NCBI RefSeq assembly: GCF_014646255.1
Contig: NZ_BMNC01000001.1
Coordinates: 623,366-687,365 of the forward strand
Source of the DNA: Lentzea pudingi
Lineage (GTDB): Bacteria; Actinomycetota; Actinomycetes; Mycobacteriales; Pseudonocardiaceae
Reading direction: 5' to 3'
DNA: 64,000 nucleotides
Every line of letters starts with the position of its first letter. Within the stretch, counting starts at the first letter, position 1. Of this stretch, positions 33,159-42,241 are shown piece after piece. The translations under genes were made by a program, and so were the position numbers. The notes beneath the pieces are model-generated. The model was given only the letters and a program-made list of their open reading frames with translations, made no database searches and had not been told where the DNA came from.

Positions 33159-36032
33159 CTACGGGGTGACCGGGATGTTCGACACGCCCTTCTTCGCACG
33201 GCTGACCGTGTTCGAGGCGTGCACGACATTCGGGTTGGCCTTGCACTTCGAGGTGGACGACACGTACACCGCGTACTCGCCGACGTTGCCGAGGTCGGAC
33301 CTGTTGTTCCGCCACACGTTCCCGCAGCCGTTGCCGAACGACGGCGTCGTGCTCGGGTTGTGCGTCTCGTAGCCGTTCTTGAACGTGCCGGGTGAGGTGA
33401 AGGTGCCGGTGTTGTTCTCGATCCGGTAGCCGAAGCCCTTCACGTCGACCCACGAGTCGGCGGAGTTGGCGCCGGAGATCCCGGTGCCGTTGAACGTGTT
33501 GCCGCTGATCAGGCCGCCCTGCGTGCCTTCCTTGACGTCGATGTGCTCAGCGGAGACGCCAGGGCCGATCCTGTTGCCGATCACCTGGACGCGGTCGGAC
33601 CTGTCGACGCCGCCGGTGTTGCCGTGACACTTCCAGTTGGAGTTCGCGGAGCCGATGTACACGCCCTCGCCGTAGTCCTTCGTCACGACGCCGGCGTCCG
33701 TGATCGTCGAGTTCCTGATGACGCCGTCGGCGGAGGAACGCCGGAAGTGCACGCCTTCCTCGTCGGTCCTGCGCACGGTCACGCCGTCGATCGTGACGTG
33801 GTGGGAGTTGTCGAGGATGATGCCCTTCTTCGACTCCGCCACCGTGATGCCCTTGATGTTCCAGTACGGCGCGTTGTACAGCCACAGGCCGTAACCCGAG
33901 TCCCAGCCCGCGGTCGGCGCCGGGCAGGAGGGAGCGGTGCCGGACGGGCCGTCGTTGACCAGCACCGCCGACGAGGGACCGCTCAGCGTGATCGGGTTGC
34001 TCGACGTGCCGGCCTTCTGCGAGACGAACGCGCCGCGGTACGTGCCCGGTGCCAACGAGATCGTGTCGCCCGGCTTCGCGCCGGCCAGCGCGGTCCTCAG
34101 CTGGTCGGCGGTGGACACCGGGATCGTGGCCCGCGCGCCGAAGTCGTCCTCGGTGGACCCGGCAGCGAACGTGGCCGGGATGTTCTTGAGGAACAACGAC
34201 TTCGCCGTGTCGGTTTTCGAAGCGTCGACGCCGTGGCCGCCGGTGTAGTCGCGCTGCTCGTTCTTCGCCCAGTCGGTGATGGCGGTGCCACCGATGTCGA
34301 GGTGCTTGTACGCGCTGCCGTTCCAGCCGAACTGGTAGACCCGGCCCTTCTCGCTGTAGAACGGGTCGTACGAGCCACCGGTCGACAGCTGCTTCGTCAT
34401 GCCGTTGTTGAAGAACACGTTGCGCGGGCCGGTGGCACCGGACCACTTGACGGCCTTCTTGCCGGCACCCCACCAGATCGGGAACCAGTTCGAGTCGTCG
34501 GGCCCGCCGCCGCCCTCCTCACCGCAGTTGGCACGGCAGTTGCCCGAACGGTGGGCGTACGAGACCTTCACGCTGTTGTTCTCGAACAGGTTGTTGCGCT
34601 CCCACCCGCCGTGCAGGTTCAGGTCGGAGTCGAAGTCATTGCCCACCACGACGTTGCCCGAAGCGGACCACTGGAACGTGAAGTGCCGCAGGTTGCGCGA
34701 GGTGTTGCCGGCGTAGAGCGAGTCCCACACGCGTGAGCCGCGGAAGTAACCGTTGCCGCCCTTGCCCTTGTTCCACGAACCGTCGAGGTGGTTGTCGACG
34801 ATCTGGAGGTTCTTGGCCTCCTCGGTGACGATCGGGTGCGACCCGGTCATCTCGGCGCGGATGCCCTTCACCCACGAGTTCGCCGCCCACTTGAACACGA
34901 TCCCGTGCATCTCGTCTGCGGGAGCCATGTTGCCGTAGTTGTTGGTGGCCTCGGCGGGGTCGAGGTTCGGCATCGCCTGCGTGAAGCCGAAGTTCTCGAA
35001 CCCGACGCCGAGGACCGGATCCACCAGCGGCGACACCTTCGAGTCGTACGTCGTCCCGCCGATCGCCGGGGACCCGTCCGAGGTGGAGTTGACCGGGACG
35101 TCGAACTCCAGCGGCTTGTCGAGCGTGACCGTCGTGCCCGACACCGACGTCACGGTGAAGATCTGCTGGCGCATGTGCATGTTCAGCATCGGGTACGGCG
35201 TGCCCGTCGCGAACTGCTGCTCGTAGAACTTCACCGAGTTCGCGGCACGGACGTTGACGAGCATGCCCGCTTTGATCGCACTGGACGAGGTGACCTTGAC
35301 TGTGCGGTCTCCGGACTTCGCGGCCGCGCTCACCTTCACACCGGTTTTCCAGTGCACGTTGACCGTGCCCTCGAAGATGTCCTTGCGGTTCTCCGGTGCC
35401 GCCGCGTAGTCGCTCGCGTAACTGCTGTGCACGCCGCGCGACTGGACCCGGAACAGGCCGCGGCCCGGCCACAGCCAGCCGCCCTTGCCCTGCCCGGACG
35501 TCATGCCGTCCTCGTCCCAGTCCGACCCGTCCGGCGTCAGGGAGTCGTACCGGGTGGTCGCGTCCGGGGTGTAGACGATCTTCGTGGCGGTCGCGCCCGC
35601 GCCCCTGATGATCAGGTAGTCGGCGTCGGCGTGAAGCTCCTTCGAGACCTTCAGCCGGCCCGCCGGCAGCGTGATGGTGCTGAGCTTCGTGTAGCTCGCG
35701 CTGGGTGAGCACTGCGTTCTGATCGCGTCGATCGCGGCCTGGAGCCCCGCTGTGTCGTCAGCCGCGTCGTCCGGGCGGACGCCGAACTGGGAAGCGAGTT
35801 CCGCCGCCGTGATCTGACAGGTGGCGCTCGGGTTGATCTCATTGTTTCCCGGCAGCACGCCATTGCCGCGATACCCGGCTTTCGACCAATCGTACAGGCT
35901 GGAAATAGGTGCTCGCCGGTTGCCCGACGAGACGTCCAGGCCCGTCAGCGCGGGTGCGGCGATCGCCGTCGTGGCGGGAACGGTCAGCGAACCGATTAAG
36001 AGCAGGGACAGCAGTAGCGAGGTTTTCGGCAT
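33159..36032 (-). CDS. Large secreted right-handed beta-helix protein, polysaccharide-lyase-like
   Basis: 957 residues with a Sec signal peptide (hydrophobic stretch LLLSLLLIGSLTVPATTAIAAP). Two parallel beta-helix parts are visible: residues about 85-620 begin with an alignment like GVRPDDAADDTAGLQAAIDAI, common to pectin-lyase-fold exo-enzymes; residues about 640-950 carry TADQLRTALAGAKPGDTISLAPGTYRG, typical of a second lyase/chondroitinase-B-like helix with right-handed repeats (NSHHVTIDGVTVRRT). Substrate is unknown; plant or algal polysaccharide is likely. ATG 36032 is the single good start; an inverted repeat lies about 70 bp upstream. Confidence 0.85.
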   Translation of the reverse strand: MPKTSLLLSLLLIGSLTVPATTAIAAPALTGLDVSSGNRRAPISSLYDWSKAGYRGNGVLPGNNEINPSATCQITAAELASQFGVRPDDAADDTAGLQAAIDAIRTQCSPSASYTKLSTITLPAGRLKVSKELHADADYLIIRGAGATATKIVYTPDATTRYDSLTPDGSDWDEDGMTSGQGKGGWLWPGRGLFRVQSRGVHSSYASDYAAAPENRKDIFEGTVNVHWKTGVKVSAAAKSGDRTVKVTSSSAIKAGMLVNVRAANSVKFYEQQFATGTPYPMLNMHMRQQIFTVTSVSGTTVTLDKPLEFDVPVNSTSDGSPAIGGTTYDSKVSPLVDPVLGVGFENFGFTQAMPNLDPAEATNNYGNMAPADEMHGIVFKWAANSWVKGIRAEMTGSHPIVTEEAKNLQIVDNHLDGSWNKGKGGNGYFRGSRVWDSLYAGNTSRNLRHFTFQWSASGNVVVGNDFDSDLNLHGGWERNNLFENNSVKVSYAHRSGNCRANCGEEGGGGPDDSNWFPIWWGAGKKAVKWSGATGPRNVFFNNGMTKQLSTGGSYDPFYSEKGRVYQFGWNGSAYKHLDIGGTAITDWAKNEQRDYTGGHGVDASKTDTAKSLFLKNIPATFAAGSTEDDFGARATIPVSTADQLRTALAGAKPGDTISLAPGTYRGAFVSQKAGTSSNPITLSGPSSAVLVNDGPSGTAPSCPAPTAGWDSGYGLWLYNAPYWNIKGITVAESKKGIILDNSHHVTIDGVTVRRTDEEGVHFRRSSADGVIRNSTITDAGVVTKDYGEGVYIGSANSNWKCHGNTGGVDRSDRVQVIGNRIGPGVSAEHIDVKEGTQGGLISGNTFNGTGISGANSADSWVDVKGFGYRIENNTGTFTSPGTFKNGYETHNPSTTPSFGNGCGNVWRNNRSDLGNVGEYAVYVSSTSKCKANPNVVHASNTVSRAKKGVSNIPVTP

Positions 36033-36501
36033 TGATAACCCTCGGTTGGCAGGGCGGGGCCATTTCTTTGTAGTCGATGGATTAGATCTGTGTCAAATAT
36101 TCACGTTCGTGAAATAGGTAATGGTGCAATGGTTTTCAATGACGACTTCTTGCTCGATCGAACAGTTCCCGGGGCTGCTCAGGCGTCTGAATCGTGCGAG
36201 TCGTCCGTGCCGTCAGCGGGCCGAGCGGGCGTGGGGCGGCGCCGTGAGCGCTGTGCCGGGATTTCTTCCCAGTGACATGGAATTTCTGGCCCTCCTGTCA
36301 TCCGGTCGGGCGCGGAGATCCCACGAAAGTGCGGATACCAACCCCCTTGCCTGCGTTAAAGGACCTACCGGAACGCGACGTTCCGGGCCCCGTTCGTGTC
36401 CGAACCAAGCCTGAACGGCGGATCGCCCGCTGGGCCGTCGGCTGCAAAGGTCAGTTGCTGTTCGGCAGTGAGCGTTCCAACGAACAGGAGCCACCCAGGT
36501 C
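36033..36501. other. 469-bp intergenic region with operator-like repeat
   Basis: Divergent control region between the beta-helix gene and the terpene operon. TTCACG-TT-CGTGAA (36100-36113) is a perfect inverted repeat 68 bp from the beta-helix start and may be an operator for it. The rest shows no convincing gene; short ORFs here lack ribosome-binding sites. Confidence 0.45.
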
Positions 36502-37356
36502 ATGGCGAGCCCCACTGTGAAGCCGGTTCTGCGCACCGACTACCAGCGTTCCGTCGCGGACTACTGGAACAAGGAGAAGGACCCGGTCAACATCAAGCTC
36601 GGCGAGGTGGACGGGCTCTACCACCACCACTACGGGCTCGGCCAGTACGACCCGGCGGTGCTGCAGGCGCCCGCCGAGGTGCGCGACCAGGTGATGATCG
36701 CCGAGATGCACCGGCTGGAGACGGCGCAGGCGGAGGTGCTGCTCGACGCGTTCGGCGACCTGCCGCCCCATCCCCACCTGATGGACGGCGGGTCCGGCCG
36801 CGGCGGCACGAGCTTCATGGCCAACGCCCGCTTCGGCGCCCGCATCGACGGCGTCAGCATCTCCGAGGAGCAGGTGGCGTTCGCCAACGGCCAGGCCCAG
36901 GAACGCGGTGTCGCGGACGAGGTGCGGTTCCACTTCAAGAACATGCTCGACACCGGTTTCGAGACCGGCTCGTTCAACGGCATCTGGACCAACGAGACCA
37001 CGATGTACGTGGACCTCCAGCAGCTGTACGGCGAGTTCGCGCGCCTCATCGCGCCCGGCGGCCGGTACGTCTGCATCACCGGCTGCTCCAACGACCTGAC
37101 CGGCCTGCGATCGCGCGCGGTCAGCCAGATCGACCAGCACTACATCTGCAACATCCACCCGCGCAGCGAGTACTTCCGGGCGTTGGCGGACAACGGGTTC
37201 GTGCCGATCAGCGTCGTCGACCTGACGCCGGACACCATCCCGTACTGGGAGCTGCGGGCCCAGTCGTCGGTCGCGACCGGCGTCGAGGACCCGTTCCTCA
37301 CCGCGTACAAGGAGGGCAGCTTCCACTACCTGCTGATCGTGGCGGACAGGATCTGA
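36502..37356 (+). CDS. Geranyl diphosphate 2-C-methyltransferase
   Basis: 284 residues. It methylates C2 of geranyl diphosphate with S-adenosylmethionine, the first step to 2-methylisoborneol. The SAM-binding motif is LMDGGSGRGGTSFM (residues 93-106); family blocks include NIKLGEVDGLYHHHYG near residue 35, DGVSISEEQVAFAN and GIWTNETTMYVD. ATG 36502 is preceded by AGGAG at 11 nt. Its stop overlaps the start of the cyclase gene (TGATG), so both are translated together. Confidence 0.92.
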   Translation: MASPTVKPVLRTDYQRSVADYWNKEKDPVNIKLGEVDGLYHHHYGLGQYDPAVLQAPAEVRDQVMIAEMHRLETAQAEVLLDAFGDLPPHPHLMDGGSGRGGTSFMANARFGARIDGVSISEEQVAFANGQAQERGVADEVRFHFKNMLDTGFETGSFNGIWTNETTMYVDLQQLYGEFARLIAPGGRYVCITGCSNDLTGLRSRAVSQIDQHYICNIHPRSEYFRALADNGFVPISVVDLTPDTIPYWELRAQSSVATGVEDPFLTAYKEGSFHYLLIVADRI

Positions 37357-38420
37357 TGAAGGACCTCCTCACCGGGCCGTCCGGGCTGGGCACCTCCGCT
37401 GCCCGGCTCGGGCGGCCCGAGGTCGTGGCACCGCCGCCGGAGCCGGGCTACGCCGAACGCCAGTGGGGCGACGGCACCGCGCCGCCGTTGTACGTGCCGG
37501 TGCTCGAACGCGAGGACGCCCTGCTGGCGGCCGCCGTGGACGAGCGCCTCGTCGCCTGGGCGGGGGAGTGCGGTTTCGAGGAGCCGGAACGGTTCCTGGG
37601 CGGCATGTTCGGCCGGCTCGCGGTGCTCACGCACGTGGACACCGACGACGTCGACCAGCTGCTGATCGCCGCCCGGCTGAACGCGGCGTGGTGGGCCGCT
37701 GACGACCTGTACGCGGACGACACGGAGATGGGCGCGATCCCGGCCGAGCTGCCACCGCGGCTGGCCCTGGCGATGGCCGCGATGGACCCGGTGGCGCCCG
37801 CCGCCGAGTTCACCGCGGACCTGGAGGAGAGGGTCGCGTCCGATCCGGTGCTCGTCGGCCTGCGCTCGGGCATCGCGCACCTCACGGCCCGCAGCACGGC
37901 GACCGTGGTGCAACGGGTCTGCTACTCGACGTTCGCGATGTTCGTGTCGTGGGGCGCCTACGCGGCCTGGCGGCACACGGGCAACTACCCGCCCGCGTGG
38001 CAGTACCTCGCGACGAGGCAGCACGACACCTTTTACACGTCGATGACGCTGATCGACGCCGTTGGAGGGTACGAACTGCCCGCGCCGCTGTACTACGACC
38101 CGCGGGTGCGGCAGCTGCTCACGGCCGCGGGCACGGCGTCGGTGATCGTGAACGACCTGGTGTCGGTGGAGAAGGACGCCGCCGACGAGAAACCGGTCTG
38201 CAACATGGTCCTGCAGATCGCGGCCGACCGTGAGTGCTCGATCGCCGAGGCCACCGCACGGACCGTGGAGCTGCACAACCAACTGGTGCGCGACTTCGAG
38301 GCGGGGCACAAGGCGCTGCTCGCGGTGCCATCGGTGGAGCTGCACCGGTTCCTGAAGGGCACCAAGGCCTGGATGGGTGGCGGCTTCGAATGGCACACCA
38401 CACATCCGCGCTACAAGTGA
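37356..38420 (+). CDS. C11 terpene cyclase, 2-methylisoborneol synthase-like
   Basis: 354 residues, shorter than Streptomyces 2-MIB synthase (about 440) mainly because the proline-rich N-terminal region is short. The class I metal motifs are ADDLYADDTE (Asp-rich, about residue 112) and NDLVSVEKD (NSE triad, about 265). It should cyclise 2-methyl-geranyl diphosphate made by the preceding gene to 2-methylisoborneol, or to 2-methylenebornane, which related cyclases make; the sequence does not decide. No cyclic-nucleotide-binding protein gene, usual in Streptomyces 2-MIB operons, is present, and gene order is methyltransferase first. Confidence 0.88.
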   Translation: MKDLLTGPSGLGTSAARLGRPEVVAPPPEPGYAERQWGDGTAPPLYVPVLEREDALLAAAVDERLVAWAGECGFEEPERFLGGMFGRLAVLTHVDTDDVDQLLIAARLNAAWWAADDLYADDTEMGAIPAELPPRLALAMAAMDPVAPAAEFTADLEERVASDPVLVGLRSGIAHLTARSTATVVQRVCYSTFAMFVSWGAYAAWRHTGNYPPAWQYLATRQHDTFYTSMTLIDAVGGYELPAPLYYDPRVRQLLTAAGTASVIVNDLVSVEKDAADEKPVCNMVLQIAADRECSIAEATARTVELHNQLVRDFEAGHKALLAVPSVELHRFLKGTKAWMGGGFEWHTTHPRYK

Positions 38421-38424
38421 TCGC

Positions 38425-38458
38425 GAGTCCCTCGCGGGTGTTCTCCCGCGAGGGACTC
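38425..38458. terminator. Strong bidirectional hairpin terminator
   Basis: A perfect 14-bp stem, GAGTCCCTCGCGGG / CCCGCGAGGGACTC, with loop TGTTCT. It begins 4 nt after the terpene cyclase stop; its right arm overlaps the first two plus-strand positions of the stop codon of the convergent esterase gene. Confidence 0.85.
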
Positions 38459-39344
38459 AGCCGAGCACCCGCCGCAGCCAGGCGATGCGGGTCGCACGAG
38501 CGCGCCGCGACACCAGGGCGTCCGGCGCGAGCTGGTCGAAACCGTGGCAGCCGCCGGGCCACACGTGCAGCTCGGCGTCCCCTCCGGCCTGCCAGATGCG
38601 GGAGGCGTAGCCGACGGCCTCGTCGCGGAACACGTCCACCGAGCCCACGTCGACGTAGGTCGGCGGCAGGCCGGAGAGATCGGTCGCGCGCGCCGGAGCG
38701 GCGTGCGGTGACACGTCCGGCCCGCCCCTGGCCTCGCCGAGCAACGCCGTCCAGCCGGTGAGGTTCGACGAGCGCACCCAGGTGGTGCCGTCGAGGAACT
38801 GGTGGCTGGACGGGGTCTCGCACCTGTCGTCGAGCATCGGGCACATCAGCAGCTGACCGCGAATGGCCGGCCCGCCGAGGTCGCGGGCCATCAGCGCGAC
38901 CGCCGCCGCCAGCCCGCCGCCCGCCGACGTGCCCGCGACGACCGGTGAGCCGAACCCGTTGCGGTCCATCCACTCCAGCGTCCGGTAGCAGTCCCGCACA
39001 GGCGCCGGGTGCGGGTGTTCGGGCGCCAGCCGGTACTCGGGCGAGACCAGCGTGACGCCCAGCTCCGACACCCACTCGGCCAGCACGTGCAGGTCGGACC
39101 GGCGGGTACCCGCGACCATCCCGCCGCCGTGCACGTGGAGAACGGAAGGGCCCTCAGAGCCTGTCGGACGCAGCACGAGCACGGGCACGCCGTCCGCGTC
39201 CTCCTCGGTGAACGTCACCGCGCCACCGCGCGTCAGTTCGGCGTCGGTGACGATCCGGTTGGCGGCCCGCCTCGCCGGAATTCCCTCGAGCGTCAGCGGT
39301 GGACGGGAGAAGTCCACCGCTGACGCGATCTCCGGGTCGATCAC
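38457..39344 (-). CDS. Alpha/beta-hydrolase of the HSL (family IV) esterase type
   Basis: 295 residues from GTG 39344. The oxyanion motif is HVHGGGM (about residue 70), the nucleophile elbow AGTSAGGG, the acid in DVFRDE and the catalytic His in GCHGFD, all in family IV order. It hydrolyses short-chain esters; a role in deacylating an imported sugar or glycoside is suggested by its place as last gene of the LacI-controlled transport operon. The start overlaps the permease stop (GTGA). Confidence 0.88.
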   Translation of the reverse strand: MIDPEIASAVDFSRPPLTLEGIPARRAANRIVTDAELTRGGAVTFTEEDADGVPVLVLRPTGSEGPSVLHVHGGGMVAGTRRSDLHVLAEWVSELGVTLVSPEYRLAPEHPHPAPVRDCYRTLEWMDRNGFGSPVVAGTSAGGGLAAAVALMARDLGGPAIRGQLLMCPMLDDRCETPSSHQFLDGTTWVRSSNLTGWTALLGEARGGPDVSPHAAPARATDLSGLPPTYVDVGSVDVFRDEAVGYASRIWQAGGDAELHVWPGGCHGFDQLAPDALVSRRARATRIAWLRRVLG

Positions 39345-40159
39345 CCCTTCACGCCCGTGTGCGCGAGGCCCTCGATGAACTGCCGCTGCGCCAGCACGAA
39401 CACCACGAGGATCGGCACGGCCGTCATCGTCGCGGCGGCCAGCTGGACGTTCCACATGGGGCCGCCGTAGATGTCCACGAACTGGGTCAGCGCCTGCGGC
39501 AGCGTGAACATGTCCGGGGTGGACAGGTACACGATCGGTTCCAGGTACAGGTTCCACGAGTGCAGGAACGTGAAGATCGCGACCGCGCCCAGCGCGGGCC
39601 TGGAGAGCGGCAGGGCGATCCGGTAGAAGATGCCCGCCCGGCCCAGGCCGTCCATGCGGGCGGCCTCCTCCAGCTCCGGCGGCAGCGCGATGAAGAACTG
39701 GCGCATGATGAAGATCGCCAGCACGCACGGCGCCCCGAAGATCGGCACGATGATCAGCGGCCAGTGCGTGTTCGTCATCCCGAACGACTGGAACATCTGG
39801 AACAGCGGGACGATCGTGACCTCGCTCGGGATGAGCAGGCCGGTCAGCACCACCACGAACAGCACGTTCTGGCCGGGGAACCTGATCCGGGCGAACGCGT
39901 ACCCCGCGAGCGCGGCGACGGCCATCGTGCCGGCCGTGACGATCACCGCGATGTAGAGGCTGTTCCAGTACTGCTGCCCGAACGGCTGCATCCTGAACAC
40001 GGTCTCGTACGTGGAGAACGTCCACTCCGACGGCAGCAGCGACTCGGAGAAGATCTCGCTGATCGGTTTCATCGACGAGGTGACCATCCACCACGTCGGG
40101 AACACGAACGGCACGCACAGCAGGCACAACAACCCGTACAGCCAGACCTTACGACTCAT
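39341..40159 (-). CDS. Carbohydrate ABC transporter permease (MalG/LacG type)
   Basis: 272 residues with six membrane segments. The EAA loop reads EEAARMDGLGRAGIFYRIALPLSRP, which contacts the ATPase. It forms the channel with the MalF-type partner, whose gene overlaps its start by 11 nt. No ATPase gene lies in this operon; in actinomycetes a shared MsiK-type ATPase often serves such systems. Confidence 0.9.
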   Translation of the reverse strand: MSRKVWLYGLLCLLCVPFVFPTWWMVTSSMKPISEIFSESLLPSEWTFSTYETVFRMQPFGQQYWNSLYIAVIVTAGTMAVAALAGYAFARIRFPGQNVLFVVVLTGLLIPSEVTIVPLFQMFQSFGMTNTHWPLIIVPIFGAPCVLAIFIMRQFFIALPPELEEAARMDGLGRAGIFYRIALPLSRPALGAVAIFTFLHSWNLYLEPIVYLSTPDMFTLPQALTQFVDIYGGPMWNVQLAAATMTAVPILVVFVLAQRQFIEGLAHTGVKG

Positions 40160-41036
40160 GGAGCACCCACTTCCGGCGCATCCGCCACTGCAGCAGCGTC
40201 AGGGCGGCGACGATGACGAACAGCAGCACCGAGATCGTCGCGCCGTAGCCGAAGTGGTGGAACTGGAACGCCTGCTGGTACAGGTAGTAGATCAACACGG
40301 TCGTCGACGTGCCGGGACCGCCCTGGGTGAGCACCGCGATCTGCGCGAACACCTGCAGCGAGCCGACGATCGTGATGATCGACGTGAGCAGGATCGTCGG
40401 GCTGATCAACGGGATCGTGATCCGCCGGAACCGGGTCCACGGCCCCGCGCCGTCGATCTTCGCGGCCTCGTACAACGGTGCCGGAACCCCTTGCAGCGCC
40501 GCGAGGAACAGCACCATGTTGAGCCCGACGTTCTTGATCACCTGCACGACGACCACCGACACCATGGCGGTCGTCTCGCCGCGCAGCCAGTTCGGTCCGT
40601 CGATCCCGAACACGCCGAGCAGGCCGTTCACGCTGCCCTCCGGCTGCAGCATGAGCTGCCACACCAGCGTCCACGCCACCAGCGACACCAGCACGGGGGA
40701 GAAGAACAGCGTGCGGAACAACGTGGTGCCGCGCAGCTTCTGGTTGAGCAGCACCGCGAGCAGCAACGCCAGCGACAGGTTCAGCACCACCAGCCCGGCG
40801 GCGAACCAGGCCGTGGCGACGAGCGAGTCACGCAGCTTCTCGTCGGCGAGCAGCCTCGCGTAGTTCTCGCCGCCGATGAACTCGAACGTGCCGCCGAGCA
40901 CGTTCCACTCGTTGAGGCTGTACCAGGCGACCATCGCGAGGGGGAACAGCACGAACGCGAGGCTGCCGAGCAGGGCAGGCGCGACGAACAGGTAGCCGAC
41001 CAGGTTGTCGCGCCTGCGATACGTCCAGAACGTCAC
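40149..41036 (-). CDS. Carbohydrate ABC transporter permease (MalF/LacF type)
   Basis: 295 residues from GTG 41036, which overlaps the stop of the binding-protein gene in a GTGA. Six membrane segments; the EAA loop is YEAAKIDGAGPWTRFRRITIPLISP. It pairs with the permease encoded next. Upstream in-frame codons exist but would lie inside the binding-protein gene. Confidence 0.9.
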   Translation of the reverse strand: MTFWTYRRRDNLVGYLFVAPALLGSLAFVLFPLAMVAWYSLNEWNVLGGTFEFIGGENYARLLADEKLRDSLVATAWFAAGLVVLNLSLALLLAVLLNQKLRGTTLFRTLFFSPVLVSLVAWTLVWQLMLQPEGSVNGLLGVFGIDGPNWLRGETTAMVSVVVVQVIKNVGLNMVLFLAALQGVPAPLYEAAKIDGAGPWTRFRRITIPLISPTILLTSIITIVGSLQVFAQIAVLTQGGPGTSTTVLIYYLYQQAFQFHHFGYGATISVLLFVIVAALTLLQWRMRRKWVLHES

Positions 41037-42223
41037 TGGCGCTCCAGCAACGGCTTGATCTTCGTACACACGCCGTCGAGCACCTGGCCGATGTCCGCGT
41101 CCGGCTTCCACAACGGGTCGAGCGCCGCGCGGATCGTCTGGTTGAGCTCCTCCTGGCCCTGGTGGCTCGGCTTCACCACGCCCTTGCTGATGCCGTCGAT
41201 CACGACCGACTGCAGCTGCTCCGGCTTGAGCAGCGGGTTGCTCTTGGCCAGCGTGCCGGCGTTGAGCAACGACTGCCGCACCGGCGGGAAGAACTGGGCG
41301 AGCTTCGCGGAGTTGGCCGCGTTGGTGAAGAAGCCCAGGAAGTCCGCGGCGGCCTCGGCGTTCTTGGAGCGCTTCAGCACGCCGACGCCGGCCTGGCCGA
41401 TCACCGCGTAGTCACCCTTGGGGCCCTGCGGCAGCGGCAGCAGCGTCCAGCCGAACTTCGCCTCCTTCAACGCGCCCGCCCGCGAGATCTGGCTGACGGC
41501 CATGGCCGCGTTGCCCGCGAAGAAGTCCACGGTCGTGCCGGGGCCGGGGATCGCCTTGTCCGTGAAGATCGCCTTGTGGACGAACGTCATGGCGTCCTTC
41601 ATCTCCGGGCTCGCGAAGCCGCACTGCCTGCCGTCCTCGCTCCACGCCTGAGCGCCCCAGCCGCGCCAGATCGCCGAGAGCACGGCCCAGTTCTGGTACT
41701 TGAAGTCCGGCAGCACGAGGTTCTTGCCGGCCGAGGCCGCGACCGCCTGCTCCCAGGTCTTCGGCAGTTCCTTCACCAGGTCGGTGTTGACGAACAGACC
41801 GAACGGCGAGGTGGAGAACGGGTACGCGTACAGCTCGCCGTCCTTCTCCCACAGCTTGATCGCGGACGGCACGAGCTCGTCGGCCTTCTCGACCTTCGCC
41901 CTGATCGGTGCCAAAGCGCCCGAGGACACGAAGTCCGGTGCCGACTCCTCGAGGATCCACGCCAGGTCGGGCGCGTTGCCGCCGGCGATCTGGGTGGTGA
42001 GGGTGGTGGTGTAGCCGTCGGCCGGGATCGTGTCGAACTTGATCTCGGTGACGTCCGGGTGCGCCGCCCTGTACTCGGCTGCGATCTCGTTGAGCAGCTT
42101 GAGATGCGCCTCGTTGGCGGTCCACACGGTCATGCGCAGCGACTTGGGTCCGGTGGCGGCCGAGCCTGAACACGCCGTGAGGGCGAGGAGAGCTGTGCAG
42201 ATGAGTGCTAGAAGCCTGGACAT
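41033..42223 (-). CDS. Sugar ABC transporter substrate-binding lipoprotein
   Basis: 396 residues. The signal peptide ends in the lipobox LTAC (Cys18), so the mature protein is anchored to the outer face of the membrane. The body is a family 1 extracellular solute-binding protein (SLRMTVWTANEAHLKLLNEIAAEY; a C-terminal FFPPVRQSLL segment). It delivers a mono- or oligosaccharide to the two permeases. The gene is 18 nt after the FAD oxidoreductase gene. Confidence 0.9.
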   Translation of the reverse strand: MSRLLALICTALLALTACSGSAATGPKSLRMTVWTANEAHLKLLNEIAAEYRAAHPDVTEIKFDTIPADGYTTTLTTQIAGGNAPDLAWILEESAPDFVSSGALAPIRAKVEKADELVPSAIKLWEKDGELYAYPFSTSPFGLFVNTDLVKELPKTWEQAVAASAGKNLVLPDFKYQNWAVLSAIWRGWGAQAWSEDGRQCGFASPEMKDAMTFVHKAIFTDKAIPGPGTTVDFFAGNAAMAVSQISRAGALKEAKFGWTLLPLPQGPKGDYAVIGQAGVGVLKRSKNAEAAADFLGFFTNAANSAKLAQFFPPVRQSLLNAGTLAKSNPLLKPEQLQSVVIDGISKGVVKPSHQGQEELNQTIRAALDPLWKPDADIGQVLDGVCTKIKPLLERQ

Positions 42224-42241
42224 CGTTGTCTCCCTGGGCAG

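Noticed and set aside
36396..37355. Upstream extension of the terpene cyclase frame to 674 codons
   Set aside because: The extra part overlaps the methyltransferase gene in another frame and is Arg/Gly-rich; the true start is the coupled ATG at 37356.
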